Below are positions 39,696 to 47,947 of a stretch of DNA of 64,000 nucleotides, one piece after another (the stretch's first letter is position 1; each line of letters opens with the position of its first letter). Location of the stretch: the NCBI RefSeq assembly GCF_900625105.1, contig NZ_UYYD01000003.1:186001-250000 (forward strand). The letters are read 5' to 3'. The translations under genes and the position numbers were made by a program. The notes below the pieces were generated by a model that was not told where the DNA came from, ran no database searches, and saw only the letters and a program-made list of their open reading frames with translations. This DNA comes from Agathobaculum sp. Marseille-P7918. Its GTDB lineage: Bacteria; Bacillota; Clostridia; Oscillospirales; Butyricicoccaceae.

Positions 39696-39829
39696 ATTCA
39701 ATTAGTCAATATAACCAAGAGAGGAAAAAATAGACAAAATAAACCTCTGGTATTGAATAACTTAGCCCATACCTTCATTTCTTTCAAAAGCCGGTCTCTG
39801 CAATCAATGCAGAGACCGGCTTTTTATGC
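39696..39829 (+). ncRNA. Possible small RNA between eno and the phage cassette
   Basis: A transcript from the orphan promoter would run about 130 bases to a strong terminator and contains no credible reading frame: AAGAGAGG near 39717 is not followed by a start codon at a useful distance. It may be a small RNA, or a promoter that lost its gene when the cassette arrived. The rest of the 300-base gap shows nothing else. Confidence 0.35.
39787..39829. terminator. Bidirectional terminator at the end of the phage cassette
   Basis: A perfect 16-base-pair stem (39787-39802 and 39810-39825) with a 7-base loop is flanked by A and T runs, so it can stop the minus-strand cassette and any plus-strand transcript. 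Confidence 0.9.
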
Positions 39830-39842
39830 AAAGAGATGTATG

Positions 39843-40757
39843 TTAATACCAGTATCCGGCCTTCCATTGCTGCAAGGCGAGGCTGGCGTTTTTGTAGCTG
39901 ACGTCCGCGGTCGGCGTACCGGCAGGCACACCGAGGATGGCCGCGTCGCCCGCCTGCACATAACCGGCGGTCTTCCAGCGGTTGAAGGCCTGCTCATAGG
40001 CTTGTGCCTGCGCCTGACTGGTCAGGCCGGAGGCGTAGTCCCGATAGGCAAGCGTCGGCAGACCGTTCAGGAAACCGGTCAGTCCTGCGACGGACAGACT
40101 ATAATCCCGGTCGGCGTTGAACTGCGTCAGCGCCGCCTGCGCCTGCTGAAGGGATGCGGACTCCGATGCGGACAGATAGTCGCTTTCCAGGGCAGCTTGC
40201 TGGGCGGATGCGCTGTCTTGCGCTGCGGCGCGGGCTGTCAACCGTGCCTGGCCGAGCGCGTTCAGATCACTGCGGTACTGGTTGTCGATCGCAATGCGGC
40301 TGGTTTCGGCCGCGCCGGAAGTGGCGGCCGCACCGCGCGCGCCCATGTTCAGACCGAGCGCGGCGAGCTTCTCTTCACCCGCCAGCACGGACTGGCGCGC
40401 GTTGATATCGGTCTGTGTCATACCGGCGGTGTAGTCGCGCTCGATGGAGGACAGATTGCTTTCCAGCTGCTGCTGGATGCGTTCGCGTGCGGCGTCAAAG
40501 CGCTGGAGCCGCGCCTGTTCCGCCGCGTCGTACAGCTGGCTGACCGCGGTGCCGCCGCTCTGCGTGCTGGACACCGAGTACGGGCGATAGTCGCCGTTCC
40601 AGGTGGAAACCGCTTCGTTGGAAGCGACTTTGCCCGCCAGCCCTTCTGCCTCGATCTTGTTCTGGCGTTCCGCCAGCAGCTGCTGGCGCTCGGCGGCGTC
40701 CTGCGTGTTGGCGATCGCCTCGGAATAGTCGAAATCCTCTCGGTAATTGAGAGCCAT
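39843..40757 (-). CDS. Coiled-coil phage virion protein (ejection-like)
   Basis: I do not recognise a named family. The 304-residue protein is rich in Ala, Gln, Ser and Leu with long heptad-like helices (YDAAEQARLQRFDAARERIQQQ and on), plus a Gly/Ala turn region (NMGARGAAATSGAAETS) in the middle and a Trp/Tyr-rich C-terminus (LQQWKAGYWY). It is the last gene of the cassette, where P22-like phages encode internal ejection proteins; the assignment rests on position and composition only. AAAGGAGGAACC precedes the start. Confidence 0.6.
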   Translation of the reverse strand: MALNYREDFDYSEAIANTQDAAERQQLLAERQNKIEAEGLAGKVASNEAVSTWNGDYRPYSVSSTQSGGTAVSQLYDAAEQARLQRFDAARERIQQQLESNLSSIERDYTAGMTQTDINARQSVLAGEEKLAALGLNMGARGAAATSGAAETSRIAIDNQYRSDLNALGQARLTARAAAQDSASAQQAALESDYLSASESASLQQAQAALTQFNADRDYSLSVAGLTGFLNGLPTLAYRDYASGLTSQAQAQAYEQAFNRWKTAGYVQAGDAAILGVPAGTPTADVSYKNASLALQQWKAGYWY

Positions 40758-40772
40758 GTGGTTCCTCCTTTC

Positions 40773-42593
40773 TCAAATGATGGTCTGCCCGGCCGTCCAG
40801 CGGATGGTCAGCGCAAGCAGGCCGAACGGCTCGTTCGGACGGTCGTTGCCGATGCGCACGGCCAGCAGCGGCATGCGGTGCTGGCGGTAGCGGGTGCGGT
40901 AGCTGAGCGCGCCAGGGATGCAGCGGAAGGAAAAACGCGAGAAATCCAGCGTTTTGAACGAGAATAAGTCCATGTTGCGCGAAAGTGCAAGCGTTTTGCC
41001 GTCCTCGCTTTCATACTGCACGGTTGCACCCGAACGGGAATGCGGCACCAGCGTCGGGATGACATCGCGCACGGTTTTTGTGCGGCCCCAGTCGCCCAGC
41101 GGCAGCGTCGGCGTACGCCAGTAGGCGTCGATGGCGGCATCGTCATCGCAGTAGGCGCCGTCCTCTTCCGCTTGCTTGAAGCGGCACAGCCTGCCGTCCG
41201 CTGTGCCGAACCACAGTTCATTGTCCAGTTCGGCAAAGCATTGCGCGGGCACATCCGTCCAGTAAAACCAGGCCGGACTACCGTCGGTGTCGGCAATGGT
41301 GCCGTCGGCAATGTACACATGCCCGCCCACCGCCAGATAATATTTGCCTTGGAACACGATCGCGCAGGCGTTTTCCAGCCCGGGTTCGGCTTGCAGACGG
41401 GGCGCAACCGCGTCCGAGACCGAACGGATGGTGCGCTGTTCGGCGACGGTCGTGCCGAACACGCCCTGCACGCCGCGTGCGGACAGGAACAGCGGCAAGT
41501 CGTTCAGGGAGGCAAAGCTGCGCGGACAGATGGCGCCTTCGCCCTGTGCGCCCTGCGTCAGCGGATAGAGCGCCGTGCCGTCGTCGGAAAGGGTGAAGGT
41601 GCGCCGGTAGCTGGCGGATTCCTGCGCGCCGCCCGCTTTGACGATCAGCTGGCTTTCGTATTGCTTGAGGTAGCCAACAATGGCGGACGCGTCCGTACCC
41701 ATGCGGGTGTAGCCCGTATCGGGGAAGTAGGTCGGGTCGTACAGGCCGCTCTGCCAGTCGCAGGCGGGTTCGTCCGGATTGCCCGCGAGAAAGACGCGTG
41801 TGTCGTTTTTGCCGCCGTACAGACCGGCAAAACGGCAGCGGTTGATCTTGTCGGTGTAGCCTTCCACGGTTTTGGAAAAGGCGATCGAGACATTGGCCAG
41901 CCCGTTGCCGTTTGCGGGCGCGGCAGCGAGCGTCACCAGCCCGGTTTCGCGGTTGACCGACGACACCTCCACCGCTTCGTCGTTGACCGTCGCAGTGACC
42001 GCGGCATCATCCAGCTCTTTGGCATCCACCTGAAATTGGGTGGCCGAGCCGTTGCCGATAAAGGTGTTGATGCGCTTGGGGGTGAGCAGGTTGACCGCCT
42101 CATAGCTGGTGCCGCCGCCGGTCGGCTGGGCCGAGATGGTCGTGGTCGGCACATAGGCGATGTCCTGCACACGCACGGCTTCCCAGCCGTCGCCGGATGC
42201 GTTGCGGCGCACCGCGCGGAAGGTCGCGCCGTCGAGCAGATAGAGTACGCCGCTCATCACGAATGACTGGGTGAAATCCTCCTGCATGTCCGCGCATACT
42301 TCGGTCTGGGTGCCGTCCGGCTGACGGATGTACAGTTTTTTGCCCGCGTGCACGGCACAGCCGGTGCGGTCGGGCAGCGGGAACAGGCCGTAGACCGGTG
42401 CGTCGTAGGTATGCTGGGTCTGCCAGCCCGTGCGCTTGACCAGATAATCATTCTGGTCGCAGATCAGGTTCTGCATATCGGGCGAGCGGGAGAGCGACAG
42501 CTTGGTCGGATGGGTGCGGAAATCCACGCCGCCGAAGCTGCTGACCACGGTTTCATGCACGGTTTCGGGCTGCGGGAACTGATAGGCGCGCAT
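40773..42593 (-). CDS. Phage packaged-DNA stabilisation/tail-hub-like protein
   Basis: The 606-residue protein begins SSFGGVDFRTHPTKLSLSRS followed by PDMQNL and QNDYLVKRTGWQ, a start typical of beta-propeller-like head-tail proteins comparable in position to gp10 of phage P22. Repeated short beta motifs (VYGLFPLPD, AVHAGKKLYIRQ, GVLYLLDG, KYYLAVGGHVYIADG) run through it. I chose the ATG at 42593, which overlaps the stop of the upstream gene as TGATG and has AGGAGATG before it. The function is inferred from order and fold type, not from a firm family match. Confidence 0.6.
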   Translation of the reverse strand: MRAYQFPQPETVHETVVSSFGGVDFRTHPTKLSLSRSPDMQNLICDQNDYLVKRTGWQTQHTYDAPVYGLFPLPDRTGCAVHAGKKLYIRQPDGTQTEVCADMQEDFTQSFVMSGVLYLLDGATFRAVRRNASGDGWEAVRVQDIAYVPTTTISAQPTGGGTSYEAVNLLTPKRINTFIGNGSATQFQVDAKELDDAAVTATVNDEAVEVSSVNRETGLVTLAAAPANGNGLANVSIAFSKTVEGYTDKINRCRFAGLYGGKNDTRVFLAGNPDEPACDWQSGLYDPTYFPDTGYTRMGTDASAIVGYLKQYESQLIVKAGGAQESASYRRTFTLSDDGTALYPLTQGAQGEGAICPRSFASLNDLPLFLSARGVQGVFGTTVAEQRTIRSVSDAVAPRLQAEPGLENACAIVFQGKYYLAVGGHVYIADGTIADTDGSPAWFYWTDVPAQCFAELDNELWFGTADGRLCRFKQAEEDGAYCDDDAAIDAYWRTPTLPLGDWGRTKTVRDVIPTLVPHSRSGATVQYESEDGKTLALSRNMDLFSFKTLDFSRFSFRCIPGALSYRTRYRQHRMPLLAVRIGNDRPNEPFGLLALTIRWTAGQTII

Positions 42594-42961
42594 CAGATCA
42601 TCTCCTGTACGGCGGTCAGCTGGGCGGGGCAGTGGCACAGCAGGCGCTCGGCGTATTCCGAGGCCGCCCAGTTGAATTTCGCCTTGTCATCGTCCGCCAC
42701 CAGCAGGGCAGCCAGACCATAGGGGAAACACTCGGCGGCAAGGCAATCGTCCGCAGGGAGTTCCTCATCCAGCGCAGAAAGGCGCGGCGGGACGGTCAAC
42801 TCCGGTTCGTGCTGCGCCGTCCGCTGCGCGTTGATCTCGCGCAGGCTGTTCGCCAGCAGCTGGTTGAGCGCGCCGAGCGCAAACTGCTCATAGTACACGC
42901 CGGTGTTGGGCGTTTCGCCCAGCAGATTGAGGGCGGCGTGATAACATTCGGTTCCGGTCAT
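42593..42961 (-). CDS. Phage head-tail connector-like protein
   Basis: This 122-residue, mainly helical protein (TGTECYHAALNLLGE, YYEQFALGALNQLLANSLREIN, FPYGLAALLVADDDKAKFNWAA) lies between the capsid and the propeller-like gene. It is in size and place like the gp4-type adaptor that closes the portal. It is coupled to the next gene by a one-base overlap. The assignment is from synteny and length; no catalytic motif is visible. Confidence 0.55.
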   Translation of the reverse strand: MTGTECYHAALNLLGETPNTGVYYEQFALGALNQLLANSLREINAQRTAQHEPELTVPPRLSALDEELPADDCLAAECFPYGLAALLVADDDKAKFNWAASEYAERLLCHCPAQLTAVQEMI

Positions 42962-42985
42962 GGAAGTCCTCCTTTTTCAAGTATT

Positions 42986-43014
42986 GCTCCCAGCCTGTTT
43001 GTCAGGCTGGGAGC
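42986..43014 (-). terminator. Perfect hairpin after the capsid gene
   Basis: A 12-base-pair perfect stem with a 5-base loop has no T-run. It could protect the capsid mRNA end or partly attenuate downstream genes. Confidence 0.5.
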
Positions 43015-43047
43015 CTGTCTATGCCGTCCTATGGGCGGCCGTTTGGT

Positions 43048-44082
43048 TTAGCCTGCGGCAACCGGGGACGGATATTTGCCGTCCTCGACCGCATAAGCGC
43101 GGATCTGGCAGCCATCCTCCGCGGTCAACTGGGTTTCGGCCACATAATCCTTGGCGGAGTCCGAGTAACGCGGATCGGAGCCGTCGAGCGTGTAGCGGAT
43201 GGTGGTGCCGGTGGCCGTGATCTTACCTGCGGAGATGGTCGGCGCGGCGGAAATCGAGCCGGTTGCGACCAGCGCGTACACGCCGCCGCACTTGGCGCCC
43301 AGCACATAGGCGTCATAGTAATGACGGCCTTCGATCAGCGCGCCGGACACGCCGACCGGGTCCTCGTGCACCTTGGCGTCCGCGATCTTGTACGGCATGA
43401 GCACCGCATCCTTGTGCGCGACGAGGAAGTAGACGTTTTCCGGCAGGTAGCTCTTGGGCACGCGCACCACGTTCATGCCGAATACTTCTCCGCACACGCC
43501 CTTGGCGATCGACTGACGCGCCAGCACATCCACGCCTGCGAATTCGTCCGAGGTGCAGACCAGCTTGTACATTTCGCTCGTCAGGTACAGATAGCGGTTG
43601 TCGTCCGGCACGAGCGCGTCGTCCAGCGCCTGCGAGGCGTCCGCAATCTTGGAGATGATATCGCTCTTGGTCGGCTTTTCGCTTTCGGCCAGCGTACCCG
43701 CCATGGTGACAAAGCGGCGGAAGGCGTACTTGTCGGCCGCCGGGGTGGACTTTTCGTTCAGCTGCAGGCGCAGCATGTCGGCCGCGTTTTTGACCAGATT
43801 CTGATCGAGGTTGTTGCCCTTGTCGATCGTCAGCGTGAACGCCTTGTCCTGCGTCATGGTCAGTTCCTGCACGACGTCCTGCATTTCGGTCACATCGCCG
43901 TAGCGCTTGAGGCCGCCGTCGCGGTCGTAATCGACCTCCTCGACCGTGATCGGCGTGTAGACCTTGAGCGTTTTGACGCCGGTCAGGTCAAAGGTTTCCG
44001 CGGTCTTGCCCTTGATGAAGGATGCACGGGTGAATACTTCCGCGATCTGGTCGGAATATTTGGTTGCAAGATTGATAGCCAT
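43048..44082 (-). CDS. Phage major capsid protein with C-terminal Ig-like decoration domain
   Basis: The 344-residue protein has the start AINLATKYSDQIAEVFTRAS and a body (VYTPITVEEVDYDRDG, ELTMTQDKAFTLTIDKGNN, RYLYLTSEMYKLV, VARVP-like VVRVPKSYLPENVYFLVAHKDAV) typical of P22-type HK97-fold coat proteins of Firmicutes phages. From about residue 278 a separate domain follows (PTISAGKITATGTTIRYTLDG, SDPRYS), which matches the pattern of chitobiase/hexosaminidase C-terminal Ig-like domains and probably points outward. AGGAGGTATTATAC precedes the ATG. Confidence 0.82.
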   Translation of the reverse strand: MAINLATKYSDQIAEVFTRASFIKGKTAETFDLTGVKTLKVYTPITVEEVDYDRDGGLKRYGDVTEMQDVVQELTMTQDKAFTLTIDKGNNLDQNLVKNAADMLRLQLNEKSTPAADKYAFRRFVTMAGTLAESEKPTKSDIISKIADASQALDDALVPDDNRYLYLTSEMYKLVCTSDEFAGVDVLARQSIAKGVCGEVFGMNVVRVPKSYLPENVYFLVAHKDAVLMPYKIADAKVHEDPVGVSGALIEGRHYYDAYVLGAKCGGVYALVATGSISAAPTISAGKITATGTTIRYTLDGSDPRYSDSAKDYVAETQLTAEDGCQIRAYAVEDGKYPSPVAAG

Positions 44083-44113
44083 AAGTATAATACCTCCTGT
44101 TTATACTAGTTGT

Positions 44114-44656
44114 TTATCTGCCGAGCAGCGCGAGCGTCACCGGATCGACGCCCGCCGGTTCGCCGTCCGACTGCGCCGGGCCGACTGCCGCGCGGCGGTT
44201 TTTCTGGTTCATCTCGAGTGCGGCCAGTTCGTCCTTGAGGGTCAGGATCTCCCACTTGCGATAGGCCGAGACGAGCGAGCCCTCCTGCTGCGCCCATTCC
44301 CACACCTGCGGCGGGATCTCTTCCGGGCGTACATCCGGATATTCCTCGACGAAGGCGGCATAGATCTGGCCGTTGGGCATGCCGTTTGCCGCACGGTTGC
44401 GGCGGATGTAGGCGTTCTGCTTGGACAGGCCGAGGCTTGCCGCCTCGATCAGCTCTTCCAGCGTCAGCTGGCGCATTTCGCCGTCCACCGTAACCGGATA
44501 GGTCTGCTGGCCGGCCTGCGCGGCCGGGTCGCCCATGTTCTGCGCGGGCATGTTCTGCGCGAACGGATCGGCGGCAGCCGGCGCAGCCTGTACATTCTGC
44601 GCGGTCTGCACCGGGGCGGCGGTCGGGTTACTGGTCGTTTTGCGTCTGGTTTGCAT
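44114..44656 (-). CDS. Phage capsid scaffolding protein (probable)
   Basis: This 180-residue protein lies between portal and capsid genes, the usual place of the scaffold. The N-terminal ~65 residues are low-complexity Ala/Gln/Pro; a conserved-looking middle follows (YPVTVDGEMRQLTLEELIEAA, GLSKQNAYIRRNRAANG), then a helical C-terminus (LKDELAALEMNQKNRRAA). The segment before it matches scaffold proteins that begin a DUF-like VDGE motif. I chose the ATG at 44656 behind AGGAGGAAAA; it lies 29 bases inside the portal gene's end. Confidence 0.65.
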   Translation of the reverse strand: MQTRRKTTSNPTAAPVQTAQNVQAAPAAADPFAQNMPAQNMGDPAAQAGQQTYPVTVDGEMRQLTLEELIEAASLGLSKQNAYIRRNRAANGMPNGQIYAAFVEEYPDVRPEEIPPQVWEWAQQEGSLVSAYRKWEILTLKDELAALEMNQKNRRAAVGPAQSDGEPAGVDPVTLALLGR

Positions 44657-46190
44657 TTGCGTTTTCCTCCTTTTGCTGCTGGCGCTGCATGCGCAAGGCG
44701 TGCAGCAGGTCGTTTTTGCCGCGCACCTGATAATCAGGCACGTTTTCCAGGTACACAAGCGGGTCGGTGATGACGCCGCTCTCGAGCAGATGGTCGTTGG
44801 TCGTGGTCTGCATGGTCTCCGACCAGTAGCTGGCCGCGCCGACGTCTACCTGCAATTGCAGGTCCTGCCCGGCAAGGGTCGAGAAGTCGAAGCTCTGCCG
44901 GTAGGGCGTTTCGCCCATCTCGTCGGATACGACGACCGTACGCACGCCGTAGTGCGCGCCCATCAGGTCGAGGAAGATGCGTGCCCAGTCCTCGGTGAAG
45001 CGGTAGAACTCCATCTTTGTCAGCTCGAGCGGAGCGGCGGTCGCGTTCTGCACCGCGACGATGGCCGAGGTGTTGTCGGGCTTGACCGTGCCGAGCGCGG
45101 CCTCACTCGCGCCCATCAGTTCCATGGTGTCGGTCATCATCTGCTTGAGCAGACCGAGCACCTGCGAGGAAATGTCGGGCGCACGGAACGCAGTCGCGAT
45201 CGCCTCGTTCGGGTTGCCGCGCATGCCGACCGCCTTGCCCACATCGTTCGACCAGCCGTTCGGAAAACGGGTCATGTCGTAGATGATCTTGGGGAAGGCC
45301 ACCTGCTTGATGCACTGCACATACATCGAGTACAGCTTGTTGATCGCGATCTGGTTGGGGATGGCCTCGGTCAGCGGGCTTTCGCCGTGGCACGAGCCGC
45401 GCACGCGGTTCCAGCACAGATGCGTGACCGGATAATAGCGGTAGGGCAGCTCCTTTTCCCGCATGACGGTCGCGGTGCGCGTGGTTTTGGTAAACGCCAC
45501 GCCGGTTTCGGTCTTGCGCATGTGCAGCAGCACGGTCACACGGTCGTTTTCTCCGTTTAAGCGATAGCGCAGATAGTCCTCAGTGTCGTCCGGCACGATG
45601 GCTTCGGCTTCGGCGGCCGGCAGGCCGTTTTCGCGCGCTTCTTTTCGCACCTCGTCCACGTCGCGGCGCATCGCAAGGATCAGATAGGGCTGGCGCTGTA
45701 CCTCGTCGCAGGCCGGGTTGCCGAAGCAGACATTGGTCGAGTCGATCAGCTCGGCGACGATGTCGCCCTTGACTGCCTGCCCGGTTTCGAGCGTGGGGTC
45801 AAAATGCATGTAGAAGCAGGCGTCGCCGTCGACACAGGCGTTTTTGAGCAGCGGGCGGCCGAGGGCTTTGACGCCCGAGCGTTCGATCGCGGACGCAAAG
45901 GCGCGCTCGAGCACGCGGGCGGTTTTGCGGCCGTCGCCGTCCATGTCGAACGGCTGGGCATGTACAGCGACGTCGTCCGACACCAGCATGGACACAAACA
46001 GGTTGACGCAGCGCCGCAGCACGTTGAAGATCAGCGGGTCGAGTGACTGCACGCGCAGCCCCTCCCACTGACGGCCGAGGTAAAACGCCTCATTGCGGCG
46101 TACGCGGTCGTACAGGCCGATCGAACGCTTGTAGTCGCGGTCGCGCTCATACTTTTTCCAGATGGCGGCGGGGGACGGATCAAATTTCAT
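44628..46190 (-). CDS. Phage portal protein (P22 gp1-like)
   Basis: The 520-residue protein forms the dodecameric DNA entry ring of the capsid. Visible features are the start IWKKYERDRDYKRSIGLYDRV with RNEAFYLGRQWEG, LIFNVLRRCVNLFVSMLV, a central wing region, and the clip/crown half with GESPLTEAIPNQIAINKLY and GASEAALGTVKPDNTSAIV. Length is shorter than P22 gp1 (~725) but usual for portal proteins of this type in Firmicutes. Its start overlaps the small membrane gene by 11 bases. Confidence 0.82.
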   Translation of the reverse strand: MKFDPSPAAIWKKYERDRDYKRSIGLYDRVRRNEAFYLGRQWEGLRVQSLDPLIFNVLRRCVNLFVSMLVSDDVAVHAQPFDMDGDGRKTARVLERAFASAIERSGVKALGRPLLKNACVDGDACFYMHFDPTLETGQAVKGDIVAELIDSTNVCFGNPACDEVQRQPYLILAMRRDVDEVRKEARENGLPAAEAEAIVPDDTEDYLRYRLNGENDRVTVLLHMRKTETGVAFTKTTRTATVMREKELPYRYYPVTHLCWNRVRGSCHGESPLTEAIPNQIAINKLYSMYVQCIKQVAFPKIIYDMTRFPNGWSNDVGKAVGMRGNPNEAIATAFRAPDISSQVLGLLKQMMTDTMELMGASEAALGTVKPDNTSAIVAVQNATAAPLELTKMEFYRFTEDWARIFLDLMGAHYGVRTVVVSDEMGETPYRQSFDFSTLAGQDLQLQVDVGAASYWSETMQTTTNDHLLESGVITDPLVYLENVPDYQVRGKNDLLHALRMQRQQQKEENANANQTQNDQ

Positions 46191-46374
46191 CGCTGTTGTC
46201 CTCCCTTCCGTAGGCCATCAGCGCGGCAAGGTCGCGGCTGAGCGCGTCGTCCGCGTCCGCGGTGCCGGCACCGTCGCTTTTTGCCGGGCGCTGCGGCAGA
46301 CGCAGTCCGCCGGACACGACCGCGCCGGTCAGCACCAGCAGGGCAGCGCCAAGGCAGTAAAGTAAAATGGTCAT
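46180..46374 (-). CDS. Small membrane protein inside the phage cassette
   Basis: This 64-residue protein has one N-terminal hydrophobic segment (TILLYCLGAALLVLTGAVVSG) and a charged C-terminal half (DADDALSRDLAALMAYGRED). AAGGAGG precedes the ATG. It has no recognised family. A membrane protein between terminase and portal is unusual in phage head modules; it might anchor assembly or be a holin-like leftover. Confidence 0.6.
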   Translation of the reverse strand: MTILLYCLGAALLVLTGAVVSGGLRLPQRPAKSDGAGTADADDALSRDLAALMAYGREDNSDEI

Positions 46375-46388
46375 TGAGTTCCTCCTTT

Positions 46389-47663
46389 TCAGTACGCGAG
46401 AAATTCCCCGACCTCGCAGTCATATGCCGTAGGGGAAACGGGTGCGGGCGGCTCGTACACGGTCGCGGCATAGCCGCGCAGCGCGTCGGGCGCGTGGGTT
46501 AGCTCGTGCGGCGTGTTCGCCACATCGGACGGGTTGCGCGTGTCATGCTGCAAGGCGGGCAGCGTGCGGATCAGGTTGCGGCAGGTGTCGAAAATGGTCA
46601 GCCGCGGTCGCATCTCACCGCAGGCGTCCTTGCGCGGCGCGAGCAGTTCATGCAGCGCCAGCCATCCGGCAACACGCTCGTTGCAGCTCTTGTCGAAATC
46701 CAGCCCGCAGTCCGCAAACAGCTCTACCGCGCTCTTGCCGGTCTCCTGCCGCCTGTTCCACAGGTCGGGCGGGGCGAGGCGGCAGTCGATATGCTCTCCG
46801 GCGGGTTCGCAGGCGAGGATCGCCGCAGCAGCCTCGGAGATAATCAAACCGGACTGATATAACTCTCTGTATACTACGCTGTACCCGTCCGGGCTTTGCG
46901 CGATCCAGAGCGCCGCCAGCATGTCCAGCCCGTAGTCGATCGTCAGATACCGCCGCCAGTCCTTCGGGATGGCGTGCGGCTGGACGACATGCAGCGCAGT
47001 GCTGAACTCGCTGAAGTAGCGGCCCTCGTCCAGCTCCCACACGCCGTCAAGCAGCGCGCGCCGGTCGCGCGGGGACAGCAGCCGCAGCCGCTTTTCATAG
47101 CCTGCATCCGCGCGGTGCAGGAAGGGATTATCAACCAGTCGTGCGGGCAGGAACAGCCGGGAGCCGCCGTCAAATTCGGTTTCGCTGTCGGGCGGCATGG
47201 GATCGATGTACCGCGCCTTGACCCACTGATGTCCCACGCCGCCCGGGTTGGTCGTGGATTTGACCTGCTTGGGAAACGGGTTCGCTCCGCGCACGCGCGA
47301 GATCAGATAGGTGAACTGGCTTTCGGTGAAGTGGGTCAGCTCGTCGAACCGCAGCACGTCGTATTCCGCGCTTTGGTACTTGGTCACATCGCTTTCCGCA
47401 TCGCAGTAGCCGAACTCGAGCGTCGAGCCATTGGCAAACTGCCACAGATGTTCGCTGACCTTGTAGCTGGCGATCGACTGGGGGAACAGCCGCAGCGACG
47501 CGGGCACGAGCGAGCGCTCGAGTTCGGGCATGGTCCGGCGCAGCATGAGCTGCCGCGAGCCGGGATAACAGACCGCGAACCGCAGCGCGTCGAGCAGCTG
47601 ACCGTGGCTTTTGCCGCCGCCTGCCGCGCCGCCGAACAGCGTTTCAAACGCGTCCGACTGCAC
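46389..47663 (-). CDS. terL: Phage terminase large subunit
   Basis: TerL is the ATP-driven motor and nuclease that packages DNA into the prohead. It has a Walker A GGAAGGGKS, Walker B VLRFDELTHF, the adenine-side Q motif TPRQAAFVQ, the arginine/coupling segment STTNPGGVGHQWVK, and the RNase H-like nuclease with IDYGLDMLAALW and the C-terminal Asp in HAPDALRGYAA. The start is odd: the Q motif is encoded upstream of the only usable start codon (GTG at 47663), and no ATG, GTG or TTG lies in this frame further up before the promoter. The true N-terminus may reach about 47690 by another route. Confidence 0.85.
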   Translation of the reverse strand: MQSDAFETLFGGAAGGGKSHGQLLDALRFAVCYPGSRQLMLRRTMPELERSLVPASLRLFPQSIASYKVSEHLWQFANGSTLEFGYCDAESDVTKYQSAEYDVLRFDELTHFTESQFTYLISRVRGANPFPKQVKSTTNPGGVGHQWVKARYIDPMPPDSETEFDGGSRLFLPARLVDNPFLHRADAGYEKRLRLLSPRDRRALLDGVWELDEGRYFSEFSTALHVVQPHAIPKDWRRYLTIDYGLDMLAALWIAQSPDGYSVVYRELYQSGLIISEAAAAILACEPAGEHIDCRLAPPDLWNRRQETGKSAVELFADCGLDFDKSCNERVAGWLALHELLAPRKDACGEMRPRLTIFDTCRNLIRTLPALQHDTRNPSDVANTPHELTHAPDALRGYAATVYEPPAPVSPTAYDCEVGEFLAY

Positions 47664-47683
47664 GAAGGCCGCCTGCCGGGGGG

Positions 47684-47896
47684 TTATGTCGTATCCGATC
47701 GTGCATCGACGATCCGGAACACGATTTCCACCGGTTCGGGTTTCTGTTCCGCGCCGCCCAGCATCGTGCCCTTGCCGACCGTCCGGTCGAGGATCTCTTT
47801 GATCGCACTCAGGCGGCTGTTCGCCGGTGCGTCCGCATCCCCGGCGATCTCGTAGAGCATGTCCACGAGTGCGCCGGGATCGTCTGAACTTCGCAA
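47684..47896 (-). CDS. Small terminase-like protein
   Basis: This 70-residue protein lies at the head of the packaging genes, in the place of a small terminase. It contains the pattern ANSRLSAIKEILDRTVGKG, a helix seen in many terminase-associated small proteins, but no clear DNA-binding helix-turn-helix, and it is about half the usual TerS length. The TTG start (47896) follows AAAGGAGG by ten bases. Its end overlaps the region that encodes the start of TerL in another frame. Confidence 0.5.
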   Translation of the reverse strand: MRSSDDPGALVDMLYEIAGDADAPANSRLSAIKEILDRTVGKGTMLGGAEQKPEPVEIVFRIVDARSDTT

Positions 47897-47947
47897 GATG
47901 GCATCGCCTCCTTTTGGGGTGGATTTGCTTGTCTTCCCGTGAGGCAA

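Noticed and set aside
41040-42266. A 408-codon open frame on the plus strand across the phage cassette
   Set aside because: It lies antisense to the propeller-like gene, has no binding site, and has the Arg/Val/Gly-rich composition of a shadow frame in GC-rich DNA.
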